Positions 41,116 to 50,400 of a DNA stretch of 64,000 nt are shown piece by piece. Source of the stretch: Aliiroseovarius sediminilitoris. GTDB lineage: Bacteria; Pseudomonadota; Alphaproteobacteria; Rhodobacterales; Rhodobacteraceae. Position numbers and translations under genes: made by a program. A model generated the notes under the pieces. The model saw only the letters and a list, made by a program, of their open reading frames with translations. It made no database searches and had not been told where the DNA came from. Position 1 is the stretch's first letter. Every line of letters starts with the position of its first letter. The stretch covers positions 558,001 to 622,000 of the forward strand of contig NZ_FOJB01000001.1 in NCBI RefSeq assembly GCF_900109955.1, in the 5' to 3' direction.

Positions 41116-42132
41116 ATGATCCATAAAAATTGGGCCGAATTGATCAAGCCGACACAGTTGGACGTAAAGCCGGGCAACGACCCTGCGCGTCAGGCAACTG
41201 TTGTGGCCGAGCCGCTTGAGCGCGGTTTTGGTTTGACATTGGGCAATGCCCTGCGGCGGGTGCTGATGAGCAGCCTGCAAGGTGCCGCCATCACATCGGT
41301 GCAGATCGACAATGTGCTGCATGAATTCAGCTCGGTCGCAGGTGTGCGTGAAGATGTCACCGACATCGTTCTGAACCTCAAAGGTGTCGCGATCAACATG
41401 GAAGTCGAAGGGCCCAAGCGCCTGTCGATTTCGGCCAAAGGTCCGATGGTTGTAACCGCTGGCGATATCTCGGAAACTGCTGGTATCGAGATCCTGAACA
41501 AGGATCATGTGATCTGTCACCTTGACGACGGGGCGGACCTGTTCATGGAACTGACCGTCAACACTGGCAAAGGCTATGTCGCGTCGGATAAGAACAAGCC
41601 GGAAGATGCGCCGATCGGCCTGATCCCGGTCGATGCGATCTATTCGCCGGTCAAGAAGGTCAGCTATGACGTTCAACCGACCCGCGAAGGCCAAGTGCTG
41701 GACTATGACAAGCTGACCCTGAAACTGGAAACCGATGGGTCTGTTACCCCGGAAGATGCCGTGGCCTTCGCCGCACGCATTGTACAGGACCAGCTGTCGA
41801 TCTTCGTGAACTTCGACGAGCCGGAAGCGGCTGGCCGCCAGGACGAAGACGATGGGCTCGAGTTCAACCCGCTTCTGCTGAAGAAAGTGGACGAACTGGA
41901 GCTGTCCGTCCGTTCGGCAAATTGCCTGAAGAACGACAATATCGTGTATATTGGCGATCTGATCCAGAAGACCGAAGCCGAGATGCTGCGCACCCCGAAC
42001 TTCGGCCGCAAGTCGCTGAACGAGATCAAGGAAGTGCTTTCGGGCATGGGTCTGCACCTCGGCATGGATGTCGAAGAATGGCCGCCTGAGAACATCGAAG
42101 AACTGGCCAAGAAATTCGAAGACCAGTTCTAA
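41116..42132 (+). CDS. rpoA: DNA-directed RNA polymerase alpha subunit
   Basis: 338 residues. The N-terminal assembly domain has [18 protein letters not shown], and the C-terminal domain (about 250-325) binds UP elements and activators, with [18 protein letters not shown] and [12 protein letters not shown] 41116 follows GGAGG at 41106-41110; the frame is open 50 codons earlier but overlaps rpsK. Alpha initiates polymerase assembly with beta and beta' encoded at 6207-14650. Confidence 0.99.
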   Translation: MIHKNWAELIKPTQLDVKPGNDPARQATVVAEPLERGFGLTLGNALRRVLMSSLQGAAITSVQIDNVLHEFSSVAGVREDVTDIVLNLKGVAINMEVEGPKRLSISAKGPMVVTAGDISETAGIEILNKDHVICHLDDGADLFMELTVNTGKGYVASDKNKPEDAPIGLIPVDAIYSPVKKVSYDVQPTREGQVLDYDKLTLKLETDGSVTPEDAVAFAARIVQDQLSIFVNFDEPEAAGRQDEDDGLEFNPLLLKKVDELELSVRSANCLKNDNIVYIGDLIQKTEAEMLRTPNFGRKSLNEIKEVLSGMGLHLGMDVEEWPPENIEELAKKFEDQF

Positions 42133-42139
42133 AGAAATC

Positions 42140-42161
42140 AGGGGCTGCCTTGGTGGCCCCT
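42140..42161 (+). other. Hairpin between rpoA and rplQ
   Basis: AGGGGC/GCCCCT with a ten-base loop, followed by TTAATG. It lies at the start of the 147-base spacer and may be a partial attenuator or a processing site. Confidence 0.45.
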
Positions 42162-42279
42162 TAATGCCTGCAATAGCAGGGAACATCCGGGCAATCCTGC
42201 CCCAAGGAGAGGGACCGACACGCATCGGTTCTCGGACAAAGCACCGCTCGTTCAAGAGCACCAAAGAAGGATTAAGAAA

Positions 42280-42708
42280 ATGCGTCACGCTCGTGGTTAC
42301 CGCCGCCTGAATCGCACCCATGAACACCGCAAGGCGATGTTCGCCAACATGGCTGGTTCGCTGATCGAACACGAACAGATCAAAACAACCCTGCCGAAAG
42401 CCAAAGAACTGCGCCCGATCATCGAGAAGATGATCACGCTGGCAAAACGTGGTGACGTTCACGCTCGCCGTCAGGCTGCGTCGCGTCTGAAGCAAGATCA
42501 GCATGTCGCAAAACTGTTCGACGTTCTGGGCCCGCGCTTTGCTGAGCGCCAAGGTGGCTATGTCCGCGTTCTGAAAGCTGGCTTCCGCTATGGTGACATG
42601 GCACCGATGGCAATCATCGAGTTTGTTGACCGCGACGCAGATGCCAAAGGCGCTGCCGACCGCGCACGTCTGGAAGCAGAAGAAGCTGCTGACGCGACCG
42701 ACGAATAA
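42280..42708 (+). CDS. rplQ: 50S ribosomal protein L17
   Basis: 142 residues with the family start [20 protein letters not shown] and [23 protein letters not shown]17 lies at the tunnel exit. The C-terminal tail is Ala/Glu/Asp-rich. It ends the alpha operon, and a strong terminator follows. Confidence 0.98.
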   Translation: MRHARGYRRLNRTHEHRKAMFANMAGSLIEHEQIKTTLPKAKELRPIIEKMITLAKRGDVHARRQAASRLKQDQHVAKLFDVLGPRFAERQGGYVRVLKAGFRYGDMAPMAIIEFVDRDADAKGAADRARLEAEEAADATDE

Positions 42709-42733
42709 AGATCGCGCCCAACTGGGATTTCGG

Positions 42734-42763
42734 AAACCCCGCGCTGTTTGCGCGGGGTTTTTG
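42734..42763 (+). terminator. Intrinsic terminator after rplQ
   Basis: AACCCCGCGC-TGTTT-GCGCGGGGTT with a T-run ends the alpha operon. Confidence 0.93.
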
Positions 42764-42892
42764 TATGCGGATGACGCATATTTTGCTTGAAACCTAATCT
42801 AACGGAAAGAAAAACAGCGGAAACAATTTTAGGTTGTTTGACTCCTGCACAACTGTCTAAAAGGATAGGTGTGGGGATTGGGGATAAGAACG

Positions 42893-43504
42893 ATGGTCGA
42901 AGATTTTGGCCTTGATCAAGGGCTGGCCAAGTTGTCGGACTTGGCACCCAAGGGCTATGCGCTGGGGCTGCACATTCGGTACGCGTCGGCGCATATTATG
43001 ATTCAGACATACGACCCGCGCTGGAGCCAACTTTACACCGAGAAAGGATATATGTTGGCGGACCCGATGGTGTTCTGGGGTTTTGGCAACGAAGGCACCA
43101 TCCGGTGGAGCGCGTTGGACCTGCCTGACCCGCATGGGATCCTGTCACAAGCTGCCGGTTTTGGTTTGAAATACGGCGTGGCGGTGTCGCATGGGTCGAC
43201 GGCATCGCGCACAATTGGTGGTTTCGCGCGTGATGATCGAGAATTCACGGACGCCGAGATCGAGATTATCCACAATCTGGTAGTCGAATTGCACGAGAAG
43301 TCGACGCCGCCGGAACAACTGACTTCAGCGCAGCGGATGGCATTGCGACTGATCGCCAAAGGCAGCCGACATGCCGAGGCGGCAGCCCTTTTGGGCATCT
43401 CGGAAAGTGCGCTGAAGGCCCGGTTGCGCAGCGCGCGCGAAAAGCTGTTTGTTCGCACCACCGCCGAAGCAATCCAGCGCGCGCAAGAATACAACCTTCT
43501 ATAG
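42893..43504 (+). CDS. LuxR-type quorum-sensing regulator without a nearby synthase
   Basis: 203 residues. The N-terminal autoinducer-binding domain (about 20-130) keeps the usual ligand-pocket residues W44, Y48, D57-P58, W72 and G95. The C-terminal helix-turn-helix (about 142-200) reads LTSAQRMALRLIAKGSRHAEAAALLGISESALKARLRSA, a LuxR-type fold with a slightly unusual recognition helix. ATG 42893 follows GGGGAT; a GTG eight codons earlier behind AAAGGAT is an alternative. No luxI-type synthase gene lies in the window, so it is a solo here. A spacer of 129 bases after the rplQ terminator holds its promoter. Confidence 0.88.
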   Translation: MVEDFGLDQGLAKLSDLAPKGYALGLHIRYASAHIMIQTYDPRWSQLYTEKGYMLADPMVFWGFGNEGTIRWSALDLPDPHGILSQAAGFGLKYGVAVSHGSTASRTIGGFARDDREFTDAEIEIIHNLVVELHEKSTPPEQLTSAQRMALRLIAKGSRHAEAAALLGISESALKARLRSAREKLFVRTTAEAIQRAQEYNLL

Positions 43505-43564
43505 CTTGACCCGCCGGGTCATTTTCACCTTTCAACGACCCCGATGCACCCCTAGGTTTGGATC

Positions 43565-44887
43565 ATGGCTGACCTGTTCGATAATGATCCCGCGTCCAAG
43601 ACGCCTGAGGGTGGAAAAGACGCCCCGCGCCCCTTGGCCGACCGGCTCAGGCCGCAATCGTTGTCCGAGGTTATCGGGCAGGAACAGGTACTTGGGCCAG
43701 ATGCACCGCTTGGCACGATGCTCGCAGCCGGAAGCCTTGGGTCGCTGATCTTCTGGGGTCCGCCTGGCGTTGGCAAAACCACCGTTGCGCGTCTTCTGGC
43801 GCAGGAAACCGATCTTCATTTCGTTCAGATCAGCGCAATTTTCACTGGTGTGCCCGAGCTTCGCAAGGTCTTTGAAGCGGCACGCCACAGGCGATCAAAT
43901 GGTCAGGGCACTCTGCTGTTCGTGGATGAAATCCACCGCTTCAACAAGGCGCAACAGGACGGGTTCCTGCCACATATGGAAGACGGCACCATCCTTCTGG
44001 TTGGGGCAACCACTGAAAATCCATCCTTCGAACTGAACGCCGCTGTGTTGTCACGATCGCAAGTGCTGGTGCTGACCCGCCTGACGCTGGCCGATCTGGA
44101 ACGGCTTGCCCAGCGGGCCGAGAAGGAGCTGGACCGCCCCTTGCCGCTGACCGGCGAGGCACGCGAGGCATTGCTTGAAATGGCTGACGGGGACGGGCGC
44201 GCGCTGCTGAACCTGATCGAGCAGATTTTTGCGTGGAAGATCGACGTCAAGCTGGACGTTGACGGGTTGTCCACCCGGTTGATGAAGCGTGCTGCGATTT
44301 ATGACAAATCTGGGGATGAGCATTACAACCTGATCTCGGCCCTGCACAAATCGGTACGCGGATCGGACCCGGACGCTGCGCTTTACTGGCTGGCGCGAAT
44401 GCTGACGGGTGGCGAAGACCCCCGTTACCTTGCCCGACGCGTCACCCGCATGGCGGTGGAGGACATCGGGCTGGCCGATCCGCAAGCCCATCGCGTCTGT
44501 CTGGACGCGTGGGAGACGTATGAGCGGCTGGGCAGCCCCGAAGGCGAATTGGCGCTGGCACAGGCGGTGACCTATCTGGCATTGGCTCCGAAATCCAATG
44601 CAGCCTATGTGGCTTACAAAACGGCGATGGCTGCGGCGAAGAAAACCGGGTCCGAACCACCACCCAAGCATATCCTGAATGCCCCGACGCAATTGATGGA
44701 GGAGCAGGGCTATGGCGCCGGATATGCCTATGACCACGATGCACCAGACGGGTTTTCGGGGCAGAACTATTTCCCCGACGGGGTCAAGCGGGGCATCTAT
44801 TACGTGCCGGTTGAGCGGGGGTTTGAACGTGAATTGAAGAAACGTGTCGACTATTTCGCACGGCTTCGATCCAAGCGGGTCGATTAA
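43565..44887 (+). CDS. rarA: Replication-associated recombination protein A (MgsA/RarA AAA+ ATPase)
   Basis: 440 residues. Walker A is GPPGVGKT (65-72) and Walker B has D121-E122 in LLFVDEIHRF. The C-terminal tetramerisation part shows AVEDIGLADP and NAPTQLMEEQGYG. It acts at stalled replication forks and contacts SSB. It starts 60 bases after the LuxR gene on the same strand. Confidence 0.96.
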   Translation: MADLFDNDPASKTPEGGKDAPRPLADRLRPQSLSEVIGQEQVLGPDAPLGTMLAAGSLGSLIFWGPPGVGKTTVARLLAQETDLHFVQISAIFTGVPELRKVFEAARHRRSNGQGTLLFVDEIHRFNKAQQDGFLPHMEDGTILLVGATTENPSFELNAAVLSRSQVLVLTRLTLADLERLAQRAEKELDRPLPLTGEAREALLEMADGDGRALLNLIEQIFAWKIDVKLDVDGLSTRLMKRAAIYDKSGDEHYNLISALHKSVRGSDPDAALYWLARMLTGGEDPRYLARRVTRMAVEDIGLADPQAHRVCLDAWETYERLGSPEGELALAQAVTYLALAPKSNAAYVAYKTAMAAAKKTGSEPPPKHILNAPTQLMEEQGYGAGYAYDHDAPDGFSGQNYFPDGVKRGIYYVPVERGFERELKKRVDYFARLRSKRVD

Positions 44888-44965
44888 GTCGTCCATCACG
44901 GTCAGAGGGTCGCAAAGTCCACCCAGATGCTTGACAAGCGCGGCCTGTGGCCTCAGTCAGACCGC

Positions 44966-45343
44966 ATGATGACACCCCTGTTTCAAGTTGCCCTTGGTGG
45001 CGCAATCGGTGCCTCGGCCCGGTATCTGACCGGCAACGCGGTCACGCGATGGCTGGGCCATGGTTTTCCGGCTGGCACACTGGTCGTGAATATCCTCGGT
45101 TCGTTCCTGATGGGCGTTCTGGTGGTGGCACTTGCCCGCAAAGGCGGTCAGGCGGCAGCACCTTTCCTGATGACGGGGCTGTTGGGCGGGTTCACCACAT
45201 TCTCTGCGTTTTCACTGGATGCGGTCACGCTGTATGAGCGGGGGCAAGTCGTGGCTGCCAGCGGATATGTGGTCGGGTCCGTAGTGCTGTCGCTGGCGGG
45301 TCTCGTCGCTGGTCTGCTTGTCGCACGAATGGTGCTGACATGA
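44966..45343 (+). CDS. crcB: Fluoride channel CrcB/Fluc
   Basis: 125 residues with four transmembrane helices. The motifs GGAIGASARYL, PAGTLVVNILGSF and TGLLGGFTTFSAFS are those of the dual-topology fluoride exporter. Two ATG codons stand together (44966 and 44969). No fluoride riboswitch was recognised upstream. The last four bases overlap the pseudouridine synthase gene, so it is the first gene of a tightly packed run of four after rarA. Confidence 0.94.
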   Translation: MMTPLFQVALGGAIGASARYLTGNAVTRWLGHGFPAGTLVVNILGSFLMGVLVVALARKGGQAAAPFLMTGLLGGFTTFSAFSLDAVTLYERGQVVAASGYVVGSVVLSLAGLVAGLLVARMVLT

Positions 45344-46389
45344 GCGGCGTTCAAGTGATCACAATCGGCCCGGACGAGGCTGAACAACGGCTGGATCGCT
45401 GGGTCAAGCGAATGTTTCCGCATGTCGGGCAGGGGCGGATCGAGAAGGGATGTCGCAAGGGCGAATTTCGCGTGAATGGTGCGAAGGTCAAAACCTCGAC
45501 CCGTATCGCACCGGGCGACGAAGTGCGGGTGCCCCCGTTGCCGGTGCCGGAAGGCGGACAGGACCGTCCGAAACCCCAGCCGCGCGTGTCCGATGCCGAT
45601 GCAAAGTTGATCAGGTCCTGTGTGCTGTATCGTGACGATCATATCATTGCGCTGAACAAGCCGCCGGGACTTCCGAGTCAGGGTGGCAGCAAACAGTCCC
45701 GCCATGTGGACGGGCTTGCCGAGGCGTTGAAATTCGGTCGCGAGGATAAGCCGCGGCTTGTGCACAGGCTCGACAAGGACACGTCAGGCGTTCTGCTGTT
45801 GGCGCGCAGCCAGAAGATGGCCGCTGAGCTGACACAGGCGTTCCGAGCGCGCGATACCCGCAAGATCTATTGGGCCTTGGTGGCCGGCGTCCCGCAACCA
45901 CGTTGGGGCACGTTGCGTTGGGGGCTGGTCAAAGCACCGGGCCATGGCGGCAAAGGTGAAGCGGAAAAGATGATCTGCGTGCATCCGCGGCATGTGGACG
46001 AAACACCCGGTGCCAAGCGAGCGACCACCGATTATGCGGTGCTGACAACGTTGGCCAGCCGTGCGGCGTGGGTGGCGCTGGTGCCGGTGACGGGCCGAAC
46101 CCACCAGCTTCGCGCCCATATGGCCGAGCTTGGTCATCCGATTGCCGGTGACGGGAAATACGGTGGGTCAAGCCAGGAAAACCTGGGCGACGGGTGGGGC
46201 GCGCAATTGGGCGGCGAGTTATCGAAGAAACTGCATCTGCACGCCCGCTCGATCACGTTCACGCACCCGGTGACAAAGAAACAGGTGACGATCACCGCGC
46301 CGCTGCCCGAACATATGCAGCGGACGTGGGACTATATGGGCTGGCAGGATGGCGACGTGTCCGCCGACCCGTTCGAGGATTTGGAATGA
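45340..46389 (+). CDS. RluC/RluD-family 23S rRNA pseudouridine synthase
   Basis: 349 residues. An N-terminal S4 RNA-binding domain (about 15-65) is followed by the synthase domain, with the catalytic D145 in HRLDKDTSG and later GRTHQLRAHMAELGHPIAGD. Such enzymes make pseudouridine in 23S rRNA helices; the best fit is RluC, but RluD cannot be excluded. It overlaps crcB and the HAD gene by four bases each. Confidence 0.9.
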   Translation: MSGVQVITIGPDEAEQRLDRWVKRMFPHVGQGRIEKGCRKGEFRVNGAKVKTSTRIAPGDEVRVPPLPVPEGGQDRPKPQPRVSDADAKLIRSCVLYRDDHIIALNKPPGLPSQGGSKQSRHVDGLAEALKFGREDKPRLVHRLDKDTSGVLLLARSQKMAAELTQAFRARDTRKIYWALVAGVPQPRWGTLRWGLVKAPGHGGKGEAEKMICVHPRHVDETPGAKRATTDYAVLTTLASRAAWVALVPVTGRTHQLRAHMAELGHPIAGDGKYGGSSQENLGDGWGAQLGGELSKKLHLHARSITFTHPVTKKQVTITAPLPEHMQRTWDYMGWQDGDVSADPFEDLE

Positions 46390-47075
46390 GGGATGCGCCG
46401 TTGCGATTGGCTGTGTTCGATGTCGATGGCACGCTGATCGACAGTCAGGATTTTATCGTCGAAGCGATGAACCGCGCGTTTCGAGCGATGGGTGTACCCC
46501 TGCCCACGCGGAACGAGGTGCTGTCGATTGTGGGGCTGTCGCTGCATGACGCTATCCAGCGTCTTGTGCCGGGCTTGAGCGCGCCTGAAGTCGCCGAGGC
46601 GTCACACCAATACAAGGACATGTTTATCCAGTTGCGCGCGGAAAAAGGGGGCGAGGCATCCGCTCCAATGTATCCGGGCGCGCGGGTGGCGCTGGAGCAT
46701 CTGCACAGGCGGGACGAGGTGTTGCTGGGCGTGGCAACCGGCAAGGCGCGGCGTGGGCTTGAACATGCCTATGACGCGCATGACCTGCGGCGCTTTTTCG
46801 CGACCAGCCAAACGGCTGACAACCATCCGTCGAAGCCTCACCCCTCCATGTTGCATGCGGCGCTGGCCGAAACCGGTGCCGAAGTCGCGCAGGCTGTGAT
46901 GATCGGCGACACGAGCTTCGATATGGAAATGGGCCGCGCTGCCGGCTATCGCACCATCGGTGTCACCTGGGGGTATCACTCGCGGGAAGGGTTGATTGCA
47001 GCCGGCGCCGATCTGTTGGTTGATACCTATGCGGATCTGACAGCAGCCTTGGACGAACTTTGGGGACAAGCATGA
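46386..47075 (+). CDS. HAD-superfamily hydrolase (phosphoglycolate phosphatase-like)
   Basis: 229 residues. Motif I is DVDGT (12-16), with nucleophile D12 and acid D14. Motif II is VATGKA, and motif IV is MIGDTSFDMEMG. The cap domain between about 20 and 85 fits the HAD-IA class. Physiological substrate unknown. Four-base overlaps on both sides indicate one operon with the pseudouridine synthase and ATP12 genes. Confidence 0.9.
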   Translation: MRDAPLRLAVFDVDGTLIDSQDFIVEAMNRAFRAMGVPLPTRNEVLSIVGLSLHDAIQRLVPGLSAPEVAEASHQYKDMFIQLRAEKGGEASAPMYPGARVALEHLHRRDEVLLGVATGKARRGLEHAYDAHDLRRFFATSQTADNHPSKPHPSMLHAALAETGAEVAQAVMIGDTSFDMEMGRAAGYRTIGVTWGYHSREGLIAAGADLLVDTYADLTAALDELWGQA

Positions 47076-47788
47076 GCGACTGGGCGGCAAAACGTTTTTG
47101 GAAGCAGGCGCAGGTCGTTGAAACCGAGGGTGGGTATTCGGTCGAACTGGATGGTCGCCCCATCAAGACGCCCGCCAAGAAACCTCTGCGCGTGCCAACT
47201 TTGGCGTTGGCCGGGGCAATTTCCAAGGAATGGGACGCGCAGGTTGATAAAATTGATCCTGCCACCATGCCCGTCACCCGCACCGCAAATTCGGCATTGG
47301 ACAAAGTCGCGCACCAATTCACAGAGGTGGCTGACATGTTGGCCGCCTTTGGTGACAGCGACCTTCTGTGCTATCGCGCCACCCATCCCGAAGAATTGGT
47401 GGCCCGTCAGTCGGAACTCTGGGACCCGCTGCTGGACTGGGCGGCGGATGCGTTGGATGCGCGGTTGCGTCCCGTATCGGGAATCATGCACCAACCACAG
47501 GATGGTGATGCGTTGGTCCGGCTCACGAAACAAGTGCATGCACTGTCGGATTTCGAGCTGGCGGGCTTCCACGACCTGGTGGCGATCAGCGGATCACTAG
47601 TATTGGCGCTAGCCGTTACCTCCGAAAGGTTATCTGTGAACGAGGCATGGGAACTGTCCCGGCTGGATGAGTCCTGGCAAGAGGAACAATGGGGTGTTGA
47701 CGAAGAAGCCTCGGAACTTGCAGAGAAAAAACGTATCGACATTGTGAACGCGGCGTGGTTCTTCCACGCCAGCCGCCGCGAAACATAA
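47072..47788 (+). CDS. ATP12-family F1-ATPase assembly chaperone
   Basis: 238 residues. The start (RFWKQAQVVETEGGYSVELD followed by GRPIKTPAKKPL) and the later EWDAQ and DLLCYRA segments are ATP12 signatures. In mitochondria Atp12 binds the F1 alpha subunit; bacterial members are largely alphaproteobacterial, which fits the taxon. ATG 47072 overlaps the HAD stop codon. Confidence 0.93.
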   Translation: MSDWAAKRFWKQAQVVETEGGYSVELDGRPIKTPAKKPLRVPTLALAGAISKEWDAQVDKIDPATMPVTRTANSALDKVAHQFTEVADMLAAFGDSDLLCYRATHPEELVARQSELWDPLLDWAADALDARLRPVSGIMHQPQDGDALVRLTKQVHALSDFELAGFHDLVAISGSLVLALAVTSERLSVNEAWELSRLDESWQEEQWGVDEEASELAEKKRIDIVNAAWFFHASRRET

Positions 47789-47862
47789 CGCAACCAATAC
47801 GTTAGCCTCGATAATATTCTTGCTTTCCTCTAGGTTAAGCATCGCAATTCGCGATGTTGCCC

Positions 47863-47891
47863 TTGACGATAACTGATCAATTCTTTCAAAC
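47863..47891 (+). promoter_or_regulatory. Candidate promoter of aapJ
   Basis: TTGACG (47863-47868), 17 bases, TCAAAC (47886-47891). A leader of about 100 bases follows with small hairpins, one being GTCTG/CAGAC (47912-47929). Nitrogen control is common for aap genes, but no operator was identified. Confidence 0.4.
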
Positions 47892-47995
47892 TCCTACCCA
47901 TGTTGAGAGGGGTCTGTCCTTTCGCAGACATGGATGTGGCCAATATGGCTGCGCAATAGCCCGAAACAACGGGCAACTATCAGGAAGAGGTAAAC

Positions 47996-49015
47996 ATGAA
48001 AAAAACCGTTTTTCTTGGCGCACTGACTGTCGCCAGCTTGGCTGCTGGCGCTTCGGCAGCTGCGACCCTTGATGATGTCAAGGCGCGTGGCAAGCTGAAC
48101 TGTGGTGTGACCACCGGTCTTGTCGGCTTCGCCGCACCGGACGCAAACGGCAAGTGGGAAGGTTTCGACGTCGGTATCTGCCGCGCTGTGGCTGCTGCTG
48201 TGCTGGGTGACGCAAACGCGGTCGAGTTTGTTCCGACCACGGGTAAGACGCGCTTCACCGCTCTGGCTTCGGGTGAGGTCGATCTGCTGGCACGTAACAC
48301 GACCTGGACGCTGTCGCGCGACGTCGACCTGAAGTTCGACTTCGTTGGCGTGAACTACTATGACGGCCAGGGTTTCCTTGTCTCGAAAGAGATGGGTGTA
48401 AGCTCTGCCAAGGATCTGGACGGTGCAACCGTCTGTATCCAGACTGGCACCACCACCGAGCTGAACCTGGCGGATTTCTTCCGCGCAAACAACATCAGCT
48501 ATGAACCCGTGCCGATCGAAACCAACGCTGAAGGTCAGCAACAGTATCTTGCTGGTGCGTGTGACACCTATACCACCGACGCTTCGGGTCTGGCCGCGAC
48601 GCGCGCCACTTTTGAAGACCCGTCGGCACACGTTGTTCTGCCGGAAATCATCTCGAAAGAGCCGCTGGGTCCGCTGGTCCGTCACGGCGATAACGAGTGG
48701 GGCGACATCGTCCGCTGGACGCTGAACGCGCTGATCTCGGCAGAAGAGCTGGGCATCACGTCGACCAATATCGGTGAACTGTCGGCGGCAGCGGGCGACA
48801 ACCCGGAAATCAACCGTATGCTGGGCACCGAGGGCAACCTGGGCGAAATGCTCGGCCTTGATGCGGACTGGGCCAAGCGCGCCATCATGGCAGGCGGCAA
48901 CTATGGCGAGTTGTTTGCCAAGAACATCGGCGAAAGCACCCCGATCGCTTTGGCCCGTGGCCTGAACGCTCAGTGGAAAGATGGCGGTCTGATCTACTCG
49001 CCGCCCTTCCGCTAA
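47996..49015 (+). CDS. aapJ: General L-amino-acid ABC transporter, periplasmic binding protein
   Basis: 339 residues. The signal peptide is MKKTVFLGALTVASLAAGASA. The solute-binding domain contains VKARGKLNCGVTTGLVGFA and WEGFDVGICRAVAAAVLGD, typical of AapJ/BztA. It captures a broad range of L-amino acids in the periplasm and hands them to AapQM. An AGGAAGAGG site precedes the ATG. A terminator between aapJ and aapQ should leave the binding protein in excess. Confidence 0.95.
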   Translation: MKKTVFLGALTVASLAAGASAAATLDDVKARGKLNCGVTTGLVGFAAPDANGKWEGFDVGICRAVAAAVLGDANAVEFVPTTGKTRFTALASGEVDLLARNTTWTLSRDVDLKFDFVGVNYYDGQGFLVSKEMGVSSAKDLDGATVCIQTGTTTELNLADFFRANNISYEPVPIETNAEGQQQYLAGACDTYTTDASGLAATRATFEDPSAHVVLPEIISKEPLGPLVRHGDNEWGDIVRWTLNALISAEELGITSTNIGELSAAAGDNPEINRMLGTEGNLGEMLGLDADWAKRAIMAGGNYGELFAKNIGESTPIALARGLNAQWKDGGLIYSPPFR

Positions 49016-49026
49016 AACATCCTGGG

Positions 49027-49053
49027 AAAGGGCGTGGAGCTTCCACGCCCTTT
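49027..49053 (+). terminator. Terminator between aapJ and aapQ
   Basis: AAAGGGCGTGGA-GCT-TCCACGCCCTTTT. Partial termination here is a usual way to make more binding protein than permease. Confidence 0.88.
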
Positions 49054-49136
49054 TCGTTTCTATATGAACGCACCTTGGCACCGCGGCTCGATCCGCAGTT
49101 AAACAAACAAAGCCAAGGGCAACGGGGACGTCATCA

Positions 49137-50399
49137 ATGACAACTATAACCGACCCTCATCAGGGCCAGTTCCGGCTATCAATGCTGTTGTATGACAGCC
49201 GGTATCGCTCGATGACCATCCAGATTGTCGCTTTGATCGGCTTTCTGATGCTTATCGGCTGGCTGCTGTCGAACACCGCCCAAAACCTTGCCGATCTTGG
49301 GAAAGAACCCAGTTTCAGCTTCATGATGGAACCTGCGGGTTACGACATCAACCAACGTCTTCTGGATTATGATTCACAAGACACCCATTTGCGCGCATCG
49401 CTTATGGGACTTCTGAACACACTTCTCGTTGCTGTGATGGGTTGTATTGCCGCCACCGTGATCGGAGTGATCATCGGTGTTCTGCGCCTGTCGCCAAACT
49501 GGATCGTGTCGCGGCTGTCCGCCGTCTATGTGGAAGGTTTCCGCAATGTGCCGGTCCTGCTGTGGATCGTGTTCATCATGGCGGTTCTGATCGAAACCCT
49601 TCCGCAACCCAGTGCCTTCCGCAAAGGCGAGGCGACCATGTCCCTGGGGGATAGCGTGGCGGTCACAAACCGCGGGATATACATTCCCGAACCGCTGTTT
49701 TCGCGCAGCTTGGGTGACGTTCATCTTCTCGGCACTTCCAGCCTTCGTTTCGATGTCAGCCTTGACCTGCTCGCTCTGCTGGCCGTGCTGATTGCGGGCA
49801 TTCTGACCTCGGTGCTGATCAAACGCCGGGCAGACGTCGTTCAAGAGGCCACGGGCGTGCGCCCCCGCACATGGCATTGGCGTCTGGGCGCCATCGTCGT
49901 GCCGTTTCTGTTGGTCCTGATGGTCCTGGGGTTCTATCTCGGCTATCCCGCCCTGAAGGGTTTCAACTTCCAGGGCGGCACCCATCTTCGCAATTCGTTG
50001 ATCGCCCTATGGCTCGCGCTATCGCTTTATACCGGGGCCTTCATCGCCGAAATCGTGCGCGCAGGAATTCTGGCCGTTTCCAAAGGTCAGACCGAAGCCG
50101 CCAGCGCGCTGGGACTTCGCGCAAACCGCACCATGAGCCTTGTGGTCCTGCCGCAGGCTCTGCGGGTGATCATTCCGCCGCTGATTTCGAACTATTTGAA
50201 CCTTACAAAAAACAGCTCGCTGGCGATTGCCGTGGGCTACATGGACATCACGGGCACCTTGGGTGGCATCACAATGAACCAGACAGGTCGCGAGCTCGAG
50301 ACGGTTCTGCTGCTCATGCTGGTGTATCTGACGATCTCGCTGACGATCTCAGCGGTGATGAACTGGTACAACGAATCCGTGAAGCTGAGGGAGCGCTGA
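49137..50399 (+). CDS. aapQ: General L-amino-acid ABC transporter, permease AapQ
   Basis: 420 residues with about eight transmembrane helices. It belongs to the HisM/GltK class with an N-terminal extra region; the ABC-contacting EAA loop is near KGQTEAASALGLRANRTMSLVVLPQALR. It forms the inner-membrane channel with AapM. The stop codon is one base from aapM. Confidence 0.94.
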   Translation: MTTITDPHQGQFRLSMLLYDSRYRSMTIQIVALIGFLMLIGWLLSNTAQNLADLGKEPSFSFMMEPAGYDINQRLLDYDSQDTHLRASLMGLLNTLLVAVMGCIAATVIGVIIGVLRLSPNWIVSRLSAVYVEGFRNVPVLLWIVFIMAVLIETLPQPSAFRKGEATMSLGDSVAVTNRGIYIPEPLFSRSLGDVHLLGTSSLRFDVSLDLLALLAVLIAGILTSVLIKRRADVVQEATGVRPRTWHWRLGAIVVPFLLVLMVLGFYLGYPALKGFNFQGGTHLRNSLIALWLALSLYTGAFIAEIVRAGILAVSKGQTEAASALGLRANRTMSLVVLPQALRVIIPPLISNYLNLTKNSSLAIAVGYMDITGTLGGITMNQTGRELETVLLLMLVYLTISLTISAVMNWYNESVKLRER

Positions 50400-50400
50400 T

